DNA of 64,000 nucleotides from Hyparrhenia diplandra (Eukaryota; Streptophyta; Magnoliopsida; Poales; Poaceae): the NCBI GenBank assembly GCA_015847255.1, contig JADLZK010008423.1, positions 119,723-183,722 of the forward strand. The letters run 5' to 3'. Both the position numbers and the translations under genes were made by a program. Under the pieces are notes generated by a model. That model ran no database searches, was not told the DNA's origin, and saw nothing but the letters and a program-made list of their open reading frames with translations. This document shows positions 12,733 to 25,000 of this stretch, one piece after another (the first letter of the stretch is position 1; every line of letters starts with the position of its first letter).

Positions 12733-13464
12733 TTTATACAAATGGTATGAATGGTATGAATGTAAAAAAAAAAAATAAGGTAAAGTTATCCAGACAGGAC
12801 TTCGTGTGTCAATCATAGGACGCGTCTAGCAAATTGCCTCCTGATGGGACCCACACAACAAACAAATGGGCCTGGAAGAATTTATGAAGACGGCAGTGGG
12901 TCCTTCTGGTAATTTGTCAACTAAATTAAGGCATGATACTTGTGGACAAAGTTTTTTTTTTTTTTTTCTGATGATTGCAGCCGGAGATTACAACTACTTT
13001 TTTTTTCTTTGACAACACAACTACTCCCTTATCCTTTTACTTTTGCACGTCACATTAGATTTATCTAAATCATAATATATTTTTAGTTTTAACTATCAAT
13101 TTCAAAAAAAAAAAATGTAAGTTTCATAATATATAAATTATAAATCATAAATATATTTCTGAAACATAAATCTTGTATTATTAAGTTCTATAAATTTGTT
13201 CTGTTTCTTTGACTTTTTTTCAACCCAAGTATGAGCACTCGTCTTAATAAAAATTTACAAAATATCACTTCTTTTATTGTATCATGTTTTATTAACAAAA
13301 GGTTTTTAAGAATGACTTGAATTTGACTATATTTACATACTCTTTAAATAAATAAGTGATTAAATTTAAGGTTAAAAAGACAAATTAGAACAAAGTATAT
13401 AAGATTCTTTTTTTTTTTGGAAACACACTGTACTCCATAACCTCCTTGTGTGAGGACGGTAGTA
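12733..13464. other. AT-rich spacer with decayed MITE sequence
   Basis: No gene is seen. T-rich runs near 12950-12970 and a stretch about 13210-13390 resemble the interior of the Stowaway-type element at 57207 (TTTGAC and ACTCGTCTTA motifs, ATATCACTTCTTTT), without intact ends. Confidence 0.45.
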
Positions 13465-13633
13465 CTCCCTCCATCCCAAAAAAATATAAGGCGTAACTAA
13501 TTTTTTTATGTATGTATTATGATATAAGGTGTGCTCTCTCTAAAACTACGTATAGGGATACGACAGTACTACGGTTGGGAGAGAATTAATTGTGTTTTTA
13601 TCTTTAATTACGCCTAACGCCACATGTAGGGAG
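13465..13633. mobile_element. Stowaway-like MITE (169 bp)
   Basis: The element starts CTCCCTCCATCCC and ends GGGAG, flanked on both sides by TA (13463-13464 and 13634-13635), the target duplication of Tc1/mariner-type MITEs. The inner arms are only partly complementary, so it is an old copy. Confidence 0.65.
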
Positions 13634-13909
13634 TAGATGAAAGTACTGTGACACAATCAGACAAGCTCAGGATATTTCTAGACCGATCTGCTGCTGCCGG
13701 TGCTGCTTTGGAAACAGTTTTGCCTTGCCTTATCCTGTAAGCCACGTGGTCCCAGTTTTGAAAATGTTCTCCTTTTCGGATCTAGGAGCTTCAGCTCTCA
13801 AGCCGCTTTGCTAAATAGATTTTCCTAAAAATTGATTTACATTAAGTGTTCTTAATTTCTTAAAGGTAGTTCTCTTGATTAATTGAACGCAAAAAATCAC
13901 GTTCCTATA

Positions 13910-14149
13910 CTCCCTTCATACTAAGAAAAAAACTTCGTTTTAGACAAATGACATAGTCTCTAAAACAAACTTTAATCTCTTGTTATTATAAAAAGAGTGA
14001 TATATGTATACTTTTATGAAAATATTTTCCAAGACAAACCTATTCATATAGTTTTCACATTTGTAAACTTCACAGCTTAATTATTGATGATTTTTATTCT
14101 CAAACCTTATCCTAAACGTCATTTTTTTTTTTTTGGGGTACGGAGGGAG
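13910..14149. mobile_element. Stowaway-like MITE (240 bp)
   Basis: It starts CTCCCTTCAT and ends GGAGGGAG, flanked by TA on both sides (13908-13909 and 14150-14151). The interior is AT-rich with no coding capacity. Confidence 0.65.
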
Positions 14150-14742
14150 TATACATAAAATTTATTCTACGAGAATCATTTAAAATCACTTTAACAACAC
14201 AATCACTTCAATAAAAGTATCACTTCTTAGTAGTAAGAGTATCTCGTACTTATCCCCAATTTAGATAGTGGAGGCAAAAAAATCGAGGTCCAACAGGCTA
14301 TCTACTTGACCCAACAAATTTGTGGGGTACCCAAATCCCTCGTTCCTCTACCTATTCCGTTGGGTCTCCCAAACTACCCGGATCTTCTCTCTTCTCACGT
14401 TTCTCTCCCCGAAGTGACCCGACGCTGCTACGAGACCGACGGGCGACGCGGAAGCCCTCCCCTGGCGGGCGTCCATCCCCGGCGAAACACTCCCAAGTGG
14501 GCGGCCATGCACGGCGGCGGCGCGAGACCTTCCCGGCGAGATGTTCCCCAATGGGCGTGCATCCCCGACGAAACTCTCCCCAGCGGGCAACCATCCCGGC
14601 GCGCTCGTCGCGTGGCACGATCGGTTACAATCAGGCTAAACTTATGGAACGAGGAAAGAAGAAAAGAAAATAAGGGAAACTTCTTGATCAATCACAGTTG
14701 TTGGATCCATTGATCAAATTGGACTTTCAAACTATCTTTCAC
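14150..14742. other. GC-rich block, no gene supported
   Basis: Bases about 14300-14640 are GC-rich with open frames on both strands full of Arg, Gly and Pro. No known domain was seen. It may be a leader or a captured fragment next to the LINE piece that follows. Confidence 0.3.
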
Positions 14743-15060
14743 TCAGAAAGAAATAAGCTTCATCTCCTTAAAAAAGAAGTCTCTGCATTCTTGAATACCA
14801 AACTGGTTATTATTGAAAATCATTTCATTCCTGGCTCTCCAGATTGTCCAGGTCATAATAGTGACAACAGTCATGAAGAATCTATTATGCAATTGATATT
14901 TGACAGCCTGGACATTTTCAAAAGCATCTCCATTATGAATAATCTCCACATTAATGATCCCCCAACATCGTTGAGCAAAAGGGCAACTCCAGAATAGATG
15001 GTTCACAGTTTCTTCAACATTCATCAAACAGATCTCACAAATATAAGAAGGTAAAACCAT
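14743..15060 (-). pseudogene. LINE reverse-transcriptase zinc-binding (zf-RVT) fragment
   Basis: The 105-codon frame contains CEICLMNVEETVNHLFWSCP followed by FAQRCWGIIN and a tail with TWTIWRARNEMIFNN. This is the zf-RVT region found at the C-terminus of plant non-LTR retrotransposon polyproteins (Cys-x2-Cys ... His-Leu-Phe-x-x-Cys). Upstream RT sequence is missing and the frame is closed by a stop, so it is a 5'-truncated remnant or, less likely, a domesticated piece. Confidence 0.8.
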
Positions 15061-16087
15061 GCACTTACTTTATGCTTGGACTGGCAAGGAGATCTCCACA
15101 ATTCAATTTAATTCAATTCAATTCATGTTGACCTGAACACGTGTGCGATAAAAACTGTTCATATCGGTTGCAAGTTTGTACCTTTGTTTCATATAGAGCT
15201 TAATTTTTACATGGTTACAAATGGACTTGAAGAAGTTGCCGTGTTGATGATTTATTTTATCTTTGGAAACCAAGTGTTCTTGCTTTTACCCCTTCCATTT
15301 GCTTCTTGAGTTCAGCATTCTCTACTTTTCCTCGCCCTCAAATTGCTCAAGCATAAAGGAAAAAATAAATATAGCACATATGAAAGGGGTTGGACATAGC
15401 AAAATTGGCAATAAAGAAAACCCATTTCACTATCTTGGACCATTAACTAAGACGAGCTAAAAAACAAAGACATGCCATGGCCATTCATCTACATATGAGC
15501 AGTCCTTTTCTCTCAAGACCGATAGTGCATTAGCCTCATGCAATTTAAGGAATCCTCTACTCATGTATAATTCAGGTTAATTACAATGAATATGATGGGA
15601 AGTCGGTGGTAAGTTAGCTCATTTTCACCGGAATGTTCAGCCAACTAGAAAAGGGCCAGCAACACTTTTTTTTTAGAAACTCAACCTGCAGGGGGGTAGG
15701 ACAAACGAGTTTTTTTTTGAACCTCGGCCTGAAATTTGGTCCGACAAGGAGTCGATCCTAGGACACGAGGAATGCTATTAGAGCCACCCGACCAACTTCG
15801 GCTATTGACCCGTTAACACGGTGATTTTGTAGCGTGAGTAATTGGTGCGATCATTGATTACGAAGGGCACAGGAAGCAAAATCAAATATATATGGCTACC
15901 GGTATAACTAAAGAGAATGCTAAAACTGGATCAAGTGACGCAGTGAGATATATGATGAATCATGTGGTATGCGCCAATGTGGTGCAACTAAGCGGTGATG
16001 ATAAGAGGCGAGGATGACAATAACAAGGAGTTATTCATATCTTGGTGCTTGCTAGTTGCTACAGCAGTTCTGTTAAGCGCCTACCTC
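15061..16087. other. Spacer with a SINE, no gene
   Basis: AT-rich sequence with an AATTC-type microsatellite near 15098-15124 and a tRNA-derived SINE at 15710-15812. The remainder has no supported feature; the start of the 3' UTR of the pseudoprotease gene may fall in the last few hundred bases. Confidence 0.4.
15710..15812 (-). mobile_element. tRNA-derived SINE
   Basis: Read on the minus strand, a Pol III A box (TAGCCGAAGTTGG, 15792-15804) is followed by a B box (GGATCGACTCC, 15748-15758) and a tail ending in a run of nine A (15710-15718 as T). The layout is that of a short tRNA-related retroposon. The exact family and target duplication were not established. Confidence 0.55.
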
Positions 16088-18799
16088 TCAATCTTCAGAA
16101 CCATAAGAGATCTGCAAGGGCAGAATAATGGTTCTCTTAACCTTTCCAACAAGATCATTAACTTCAAGCTACAATGAACAGAGTAAAATATTTGTTAAAA
16201 ATGTTATTTTCAATCATAATTCCACTGATAATTATTGTTATTGAAAGTAACATTAACAAACCTTGAAATCATTCACCTGGCTCGTCTCATTGAGTGAATC
16301 CAAACCAATATTGAGAAGATGATCTTCAAACTATTCAGAAAGATTGACCATGTAAACCATAATGTATCTATATTAAATTGATACAACGATATCGAGAGAT
16401 AGTTACCCTCGGTAGGTAGCGAGGGTCTATATTAGAGAAGCTAATTACATTTCCTGGTCTAATGCCATGCTTCTCAGCGTCAGAACGAACTGTCACCTAG
16501 ATAAAATCAAAAGAGTTGTGATATGGACAACAGCATATATAGAATCAATTTAGTTATACCTCGTCTACAATGAAGCCGTCGCTGATTTTGTATTTGTAAC
16601 TGAGACAATCTTGGCGTACAATATCCAAAAGCTTCACAGTTCTAAAGGACATACCAAGCATAGGACGAGCAATACAGCTGCAAGAATTTGGATTAAGAAA
16701 CTTCGGATCGAAAATTGACTTTTGGATTTAATCCAATGAAAGCGACTTCAACTTATTATGTTATCATACTCAATGGTTGTGACGGTGGGGAACAACTCAT
16801 CCAAGTTATTGAATTGATATGGCAATGTAAGGAAGAGGGAAACACACCCAAACTTGGTCCACATTGTGATGCATATACGGATCGTAGTGATAGAAATGAT
16901 AGTCAGATCTTCATTGAAATAACATGACATCCCTACGATCTGACCAGAATGGTTAATCACCGGACCACCTATGCCACGCTGCACCAAATAGTTAATTAAT
17001 AAATAATGAAACCAGAATAGCGTGAAAAGAACTTCTCGATAAGATTGATTATTACCGACAAGAATTTCAGGTTGACAAAGAGAAAGCAGCTTTCTTCCTC
17101 CCACATGATTGTCCCGTGGTGAAGCTTCAAAGACATTTTTTTTCATCCCTAGCCAATGTTTTAACCTTATCATTGTACCATGGTCTAGAACCATCACGAG
17201 GGGGCTTCACTTCAACAGTTGATTCCACTTCTATCAAAGCAAATTGATAGCGTTCACTAAAGAACAACATTTTTCCATCATACTTGCCCTTGTTCGGCAA
17301 GTGAACAGCCTTCTCCACATGGATTGCCAGCTGCAAAGATGAGAGAAACATATTGATGTAGTTGAACTGTGTGGCAATAATAATGGGCAACAATGTACCA
17401 CTAGAGAAAGCACAAAGAAACCTTGGATCAACAGCTGGAATATACCAAATAACAGATAACAGGATGTTAACATCAGAGAAAGGAGGTCGACAGTAAACTG
17501 TCAGTAAAACAAGAGGCGTGCAAGCACAAAATATGCACAATATCTTTAGACGAGATGCATATCAAATGACAAGCCATAACTTAGCATGCATAATAATAAA
17601 TATAAATACACTCCCAAAGCGGAAAGAGAGCAGTTAATTTACTAGGGGTTGCAAATTCAAATGCTGCTAATAGAATGAACAAGAACAATACAATAGTGCA
17701 GAGATAAGATACTTGACAGTGTGTTGAACTTGTAATTGCAATATTTACATGAGGCATGGGGAATGTGACAACAGGAACAGGCAACAAAGAGATGTGCTAG
17801 AAGACTAGATGGTGATAAGATTAAGCAGACCAGTTATAGCAGGCTCCATGGAGTTCAAACCAATGAGGTTCATTAGACTTGTGAATGGCATAATTACTAA
17901 AGCAAAACAGTTGATGGTACCTTAGGCATAGGGCTATACAATCTATCTTCATTTTCGCAGAAAACAACATGATATGAAGTCAGTATCCAAGCTTTTTCCT
18001 TATCCCAGTGGATGACGGTGCCACTGCACCGGAGAATCTCCTTCCCATCTGCAGTGCAAGCACGGAGAGAGGTGTCACCAGGGAGGATATCAGGAGGGAT
18101 TGGACATACTGGTGTGGTTTTAGTCTTAGTCTTGCCTCACCAAGATCTGTGGATGAAACATGGACGAGCCAAGGCGCCCCATCCAAGAGTTGTGCTGAAA
18201 GACAGATGAAGGGGGAATGGAAAAACTGATCAGTTGTACATAAACTGGAGGGTTAAATCAGCAATGCGCAGTTAAATCAGCGAAACAAAACCATCACGCT
18301 TGCTGATCATGCTGCCGCGATCGCGATTGTGACCGCGACTTTTGCGTATTCCTCCTCTTGCTGGGACGGACATCTGCGTCCCCTGCTGCTGCTGCTGCTG
18401 CTGGACCTCCAATTTCTTCTCTTCGGGAAGCGATTCAAGCTCTTTAGGGCCTTCCTCCGCCGGGAGCCCACGTTTCTTGCCCTTGCGGCCTCCAAGCTCC
18501 GGCCATGCAGCATTCTGCATCCCCAGCCCCAGCTCTCTTGCTCTCGACCGTGTGAGTCTCCGGTCGACCGCCGCCGCCGCACTGCTCCCCCTTTCGCTCA
18601 ATTGGGAGCCGTCGTGATCCCCAAGACTATCTGATTTCGTCTCGTTGTGAGCACGTACAGTAAGCGACCGGATCAAAATTTCTACCACGAAACAGCAATG
18701 TAATAGCGCAGATTCAGACTAACCTGTCGCCGTGCCACTCCCAACGCCCTTACTACCTGCGGCCGTGCCGCGCCTGTCGCAGGTTGCGCCACCACTCAT
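16088..18799 (-). pseudogene. Deg/HtrA-like trypsin-fold + PDZ protein, frameshifted and catalytically impaired
   Basis: Nine exons on the minus strand can be joined: 18724-18799, 18298-18681, 17921-18194, 17056-17330, 16848-16978, 16560-16677, 16407-16496, 16277-16330 and 16088-16168. The N-terminus is basic with a Gln run. The protease fold follows: CSGTVIHWDKEKAWILTSYHVV keeps the catalytic His, but the Asp position reads YQFALIEV (Q) and the Ser position reads RGIGGPV (I). A PDZ domain starts at CIARPMLGM and includes GIRPGNVISF; the protein ends ISYGSED. Exon 17056-17330 is one base short of frame: an A8 run (17136-17143 as T) shifts RDEKK out of the conserved frame, and exon 17921-18194 also changes frame near 18100. 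Either this is a pseudogene or both indels are sequence errors. It is divergent with, and paralogous to, the gene starting at 19024. Confidence 0.75.
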
Positions 18800-19023
18800 G
18801 CTCGGTGAGGTGCTTGAAGGGTGTTTTCCCCTCCCCCGTGAGGATGTGCTTGGAGGTTAGGGTTTAGGTTGTTTTCCTTATTTACTGGTACACAAGAAGT
18901 AATATATTGAATATTTTGATATATTTTAGGAAAAATTATTTGGACATCTCGTCCAGTCGTTTTCATCATCCACAACCCAGCCGGAGATCTCCCATCGGCC
19001 GTTGCTGGAGCGAAATTCTTCTG
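18800..19023. promoter_or_regulatory. Bidirectional promoter interval between head-to-head pseudoprotease genes
   Basis: The start codons of the two paralogous Deg-like genes are only 225 bp apart and point away from each other. The interval is AT-rich in its right half, with TATA-like sequence around 18903-18930, and must contain both 5' leaders. Shared control is an inference from the spacing. Confidence 0.55.
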
Positions 19024-22000
19024 ATGGGGGACACAGCGAGGTTGGATCCGTTCACCGTTGAGTTTTGCGAGAGGAGAATTGAGCAATTGAGGAGTGAGAA
19101 GAAGAAACTTGTGATGAAGTTGATGAATGAGCTGGCGGATTGCAAGGGCAGGAAGAAGCGTTTCAAGGAGGCACTGGTGAGGAAGATCAAGCGTCCCGAG
19201 ACGCGGAAGAAGTTGGTGGAGCAGGCGGGTCTGGAGGACGCGAAGAAGCATGCAAGCGAGATCGACCATGTGGAGGAGACTATCAAGTTTACGCAGTTGA
19301 GTAAGAAGTGTATTGTTTTGGCGGCGAAGAGATCGATTTCCACAGTTGCTGCGATGGAGCTGTTGGAGCAGGAGGAGGAGCTGAAGGACAAGAAGAAGAA
19401 GCACAAAGTTAAAACAAAGCCGGATCTCAATGGTTCGATCTTCTTCTAAATTGCATTGCTATTTTAGCTGTTACCATTGCTATAGATGCATCTTCTTCTA
19501 TTTCTCTTGTCTGAATTATAATTTATCTTGCCTTCTTCAGCTGCTTCCAATAACCTTCCCACTCTGACCCATGGCCACAAGGATCCTGCCTCTGTCGCCG
19601 CTGTGGGCGACCCGGATGACAAGATGAAGCTCATAAATGTGGCAAAGGCAATCGTCAATGTTTCCTATCCCATAGATATTCAAGGTAACAATTGACTGAA
19701 GATGTTCAGTTCACCCAATCTTGCTGCTTTCCTTCAAATCCCTCGCTGATGATTCCAACTCTGACTGCGGGCACATTGTTTTTCTCAGATCTGGAAGATT
19801 TGGATGGGTGCTGTACTGGCGTCATCGTTGCCTGGGACATGGGCAATCAGACAGCAAAGATCCTCACTTGTGGTTGTTTTGGCTACGGCCTTGGTGACAA
19901 CAATGAGAGCAAGGTGCTAACAAAACCTCTGCTGTGCTAAATACATGGTACCATGTGTTGTCGGAGTATTGATTTTCATGATCGGCTACCTTCTCATTGC
20001 ATCATAGCATGTTGATTAGTTAATTATTCCTTTGCCCTTCAGATGAGGAAACCCTATCACGCCATACTGTAGTGCCATGTTTGTCGCACTGGATAGCCAC
20101 ACCTATCACGCCACAGTGCTGAAAACATTGCATATTTAGGACTCAGAGTAACACTGTTTATTTTCTTGCGCTGTTCCAAGTTACAGATTATGTTTCTGCC
20201 CCTTGGTGTTACTGAGGTACCAGCAATCAATCAGTTCTCCATGAGCTCATGCCTAGGTTGCTGGCCCTTGGGGCTTAGGCCCTTTTGTGGCGAGTTTCTA
20301 AATTAGTTCATGAGTTGTGGTGCTTGTGCGTTGGTTCTTTGTACTCGGGTGTGGGTCCTTTCTTGACTCGTGCACTGATTTTTCTACCTTAATGAAATGA
20401 TGCGTAGCTCTCCTGCGTAGTTTGAGAAAAAAAGTTCTCTATCAAGTTCAAAGGTCTCTAGAAGACTAGAACTAACCGGCAGCTAGTGCAGTGTCTGTTG
20501 GAAACTTCAAAACAATGTCAAACCTACAAGTTAGCAAGTGCTTGTCTCTGCTTTGAATTATTTGCTCACTTGCTATCGCTGGCTCAAGCTCTCCCATCTT
20601 CAACATTTCCATGACCCTGATTTGGTATTTTAACGCTGCCAGATGTTGCTTCAACACATTTATATGTTATTGCCATCATTAGCTCCGTGTGTCCAGATTT
20701 TACCTATGATTTCATCTTTGCTTCTTCTACTGGTGCCTTCTTTGGTTCATCATTAATTTTCCTCTGTTCTTAACCCTTTCACACAGTTGAACTCATCTAA
20801 GCATGTCTTGTCCTTATAGATATACGTTCGTTGGCAATACAAGGAAGATGATGGTTTAATTGAGGCAAAATTGCTCTTCTTCAGCAACTTCTATCAGCTT
20901 TCATTGCTGGAGGTTGCTTTTAAGGGAACACTCCTGGATATACCAACACAGATCCCTCATTTTTGTTCGAGCCCTCCAAAACATGGTGATGATGTATTTG
21001 CATTGGGTAGGGACAAAGATTTGTCACTGGCGGTCCGTCGTGGGACAATTATACGGAAAGAACAGGGTTTTAAACCGTGGCGCCAAGGATACCTCTTTGT
21101 GGGCTGTGAACTACGAGGTAATGATCGTCCACAGAGAGTTCTCGGATGCATAATAATTGCTTAATTATTCATATTGGAACCATTTCTTTGGTGCAGTGTG
21201 GCACAGGAGGACCGGTGGTTGATCATCATGGAGATGTTGTAGGGCTGTCAATACCTTGCATTGAAAGAATGTCAGCTATTCTTCCTATCTCTACTGCCCT
21301 CTCGTGTCTTAATATGTGGACTGAATTCAGGTTTGATTCCCCTCTTGTGCCAATCTCTTTCTATCTCTACCACCTTCTTATGTATTGCTGATTTGCTATG
21401 TGGATTAAGTTTGGATTTGTTTCCCATTTTCTAGGTAGGTTCATTTTGGGTTTTCCAGTTTTAAAGTTAACGACTTCTTTAGAGTTACAGGGATCATTTC
21501 TCTTGTCTGTATGCTTTCTTGCAACAGGACCAACCGGTTCCACTGTGGAACTTCCACATTGTCTTGCAGCATATAGGTTCATCAGCAGGGAGCGCCGCTC
21601 CTGCTCAAATGCATTCAGGTTCATAGCATAAGCCATCTGCTATTAGAGAGCACAAAGACTCGTAACTTACATCAAACTCAAAAGGAACATACATCTAAGC
21701 ATCTCACTATATACTCCAATCCCGGGGCCAGACCTGGTAGCACCTTGGAGCCACCACCACAAGCACCAGTAGCCACTGCACTCATATCAGATGCTCAGAT
21801 CAGCCATCAATATGCACCAGTTATCAAGCTTATTCTACCTGGCCTCATCACTAATACTTTCAATTAGTTGTGCTATTTCTCCAGATGTCGTGTTGGGCAC
21901 AGCAATGCCCTCTTCTGATGGCTTGCACAAACAATTTGTTGCACTCCATGCCATTACTCAATACTTAACACTAGCTAATTTAGTAAATTTTATATGAATC

Positions 22001-25000
22001 AGAAAAGCGGGTCTCACATGTTACCTATTATTACAGATACAACAAACTTATAGACAAAGCTAGCCACTCGAGATGTTGCTATCACTCCTTGTTTACTATC
22101 TTTGATAACTATATTGACAAAAGCTTGGACGTGTGATGTGACAGGTATTAGTTTCAAAGTACATAAAACTGGTATCAAGTTTGTTTGCTAAGGAAGGGTT
22201 ACAATACACCCCCTGGTTAGATCTTTTCAAAATTCAAGTATCCAATAGAGCGAAGCTTTAGACTGTACTTTTTGAGTCAGTAGAAATTTAGTAGTTAGAA
22301 ATACTAATTGAATTACATGACTAACTAAATGGACCCTTAAATCAACGTGTCTTTGAATCTTTGAATTATCATGTCTTATGGATCTTAATATAATACGTGC
22401 CGCGGTTGCACACGAGGAAAAAAAAAAAATGTCTTATGGAGCTTCTTCTTTCGATTATATTGAAAATGTTCTGGAGTTTAATTTTCAGCACTAAAAGGCT
22501 TGATCCAACTTATTGCAGACGAATTGCACGTCCTTTGCTCGGTATGCGCCTTAGGAATGTGGAGGTTCCGGATGGTGCCTCTGGTGACATCAGGTTTGAT
22601 GGTTTAGTTGTAGATGAGGTATACCTGAATTCTTTTCTGGTATATAATCACATTGTAGACGAGGTAGCTCTAGTAATTTTCTACACCCGGCATATTTTTT
22701 GCAATGAAAGCATCTTTCCAGTGAAAGTTGTTCAATAATAGGTCTTAGTCGTGATCAGTTATTGGACCACTGAATTTTTGGATTTCAGTTAAGTAATTCA
22801 GTTCAAATGTCCAATTACAGGACCTATTACTAAAGTGGTTTAGTCTTATTGGGCAGGTTTAATAATTCATTAATTCAAAGTTCTTCAACACTTGGATGTT
22901 GAAGATCATTGTACCCAAGGTGTAGAACTTATATATATTGTAACTCTTTTAATCTGTTTAGATTCAATACGATTCCGCCGCATGGAAGCTTGGCATTAAA
23001 AGTGGTAATGTGATTGTTTCCTTTGATGAGAAGTCTCCTAAACCTCTGCCTGAGGTGACACATCTCTCTCATACCTATAGATCAATAATCTACTTATGAT
23101 TTTAGTTTACGTGGTCAATCTTTCTGAGCAGTTTGAAGGTTTTCTACTATCTTATGGTTCGAAGTACCTCCATGGGACATACACGGAGGTTGATTTCAAG
23201 GTGTGATTAGTTGTTACATACATCGATGAAAATAAATTATCAGAATGATCGAAAATAGCAAAATTATTTACAAATATGTATTATACTTTGTAGCTGGAAG
23301 TTCAAGATGCTCCCGATGTCAAGAGAAGCATTACCTTGCATGTGCCATTCTCTGATGTTGCCAATGTGAGTGGTTATAGCACATTCTCTGCATCCCTCCT
23401 AACATCCTTAGCTGCACCCTCAGCTGTAGAGCTTGATACCATGTTGAGTTTGACAACGTCACCTTTTAGATTTAATTCCTTATATGACACTGGAATAAGC
23501 ATATATCCCAGATCTGCCACTGCTAAACCTGATATCCCTCCAATGCAACATGAGTTGATTTGCCATGATATCACCAGTCTCATGTAAGGAATTAATTCAA
23601 AAAATTTGTTTCCTTTGTGTGCCACTAGATGAAATTTTGGTTTGTCCTCTATGCCACTTCCATTAGCAAACTGATGTGAAGTAGCTGTAGAAAAGATGAG
23701 CATGCCCCTCCTAGAGGAAATAAACCTGTGAGACAGAATAGTCGTTTGATAAAATTTGAATAAGCTTATACATATTTAACATACAGAGGTTAGCCAACAG
23801 TTCATAGAGATGATCCAATTCTCATCACACAAATGAGCAAAACAAAATTTCTGACATTGAAGCTGCCATCTGTTATACTGCTCGTCCCAGTCCATGTGCT
23901 CTGCGCATTCCACAACTTGGCTCCCACTGCCGGCAGTTGCCCAGGCCTTGTATCCTCAACCAAAAATGGCCTTAATACAACCAAAACCTAGCACTGGTGC
24001 TACAATTTTGAACGGATTTAATGGTAGTGTCAAATAAGGGAAACAACATTTTAACAAGTGGCACACGGGAAAAAAACTGAGTCTTTGAATCTATAATAAT
24101 TTTCAATGGCATAGAAGGAATTTTTCATATAATGCCGAAAATTTCTTTGTGAGAGGCCTCTCGCTGCTCGGGTCGCTCCAAGACAGCGACCGGCGGCGCC
24201 AACCCTAGCCGCCGCCGCCCGCCCGACTCCTTCCCTTCCACCTCGCCACTGCCGAGGGGAACGCCGGGAAGCCCCGCGGACCTCTAGGATGGTGGTGGCG
24301 GGGCTTTCCCTCTTCCGGGCTCGCCGGGACGTCCCGCGGGCGGGGATGGCTTGTCGGCTACGCCGGTGCGATGCCGCGTCGACGACTTGCCGGTGAGCCG
24401 GATCCGGCCCTCCCGGCCTTGGATCCTCCTCGGCCGCCTCTCGGATCCGCCCGAACGGCGCTCTCCTTCAAGCGCGGGCGGATGTTGAAGGCCGCGTCGG
24501 CTTCGCCCCCGGGAGGTAGTGTTGCCCATCCTTCAACTGGATCCGGCCACCTCTGGTGTCTCCTGCTCCTCCCGGCCGGCCTTCGGCCTGTGCAGCGGTG
24601 CGACGACCGCCTCCCGTTCCGGCCGCCGCCCCTCTTCCTCTTCTTCCTCGGCATGGCCTTCCTCGGGTGGCTGGCGGGCGGTGGGGGCCCCATGGGTCCT
24701 TGCCCATCCGGCCCCCATGGCGGACGCCCCCTTGCCGGTTTCCTTGTGGGCACACTCGACTGTGCCCCTGGGGAGCTCAACCGGCGTGTAGAAGCCGGCC
24801 TGGACGACGGCAACGATGATGGTGCGGGGCATGCAGTTCGGCCGCGAGCAAGCTGGCGGCGGGGCAGCGTGCCCGGTCTCGTCTCCGCAGGGCTTCGAGC
24901 GCGTGCAGTTTGGCCGCGGGCTTGCCGGCGGTGGGGCGACGCGTTCTTCTGGCCTCTCGTCCTCGGCTCCTCCGGCGTCCTCCGACGCCGGCAAGGTCTG

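Noticed and set aside
18272..19404. Long ORFs on the strand opposite to each pseudoprotease first exon (for example 18796-19404 minus)
   Set aside because: Leu/Gln-rich shadows of the Lys/Glu-rich and Gln-rich coding exons.
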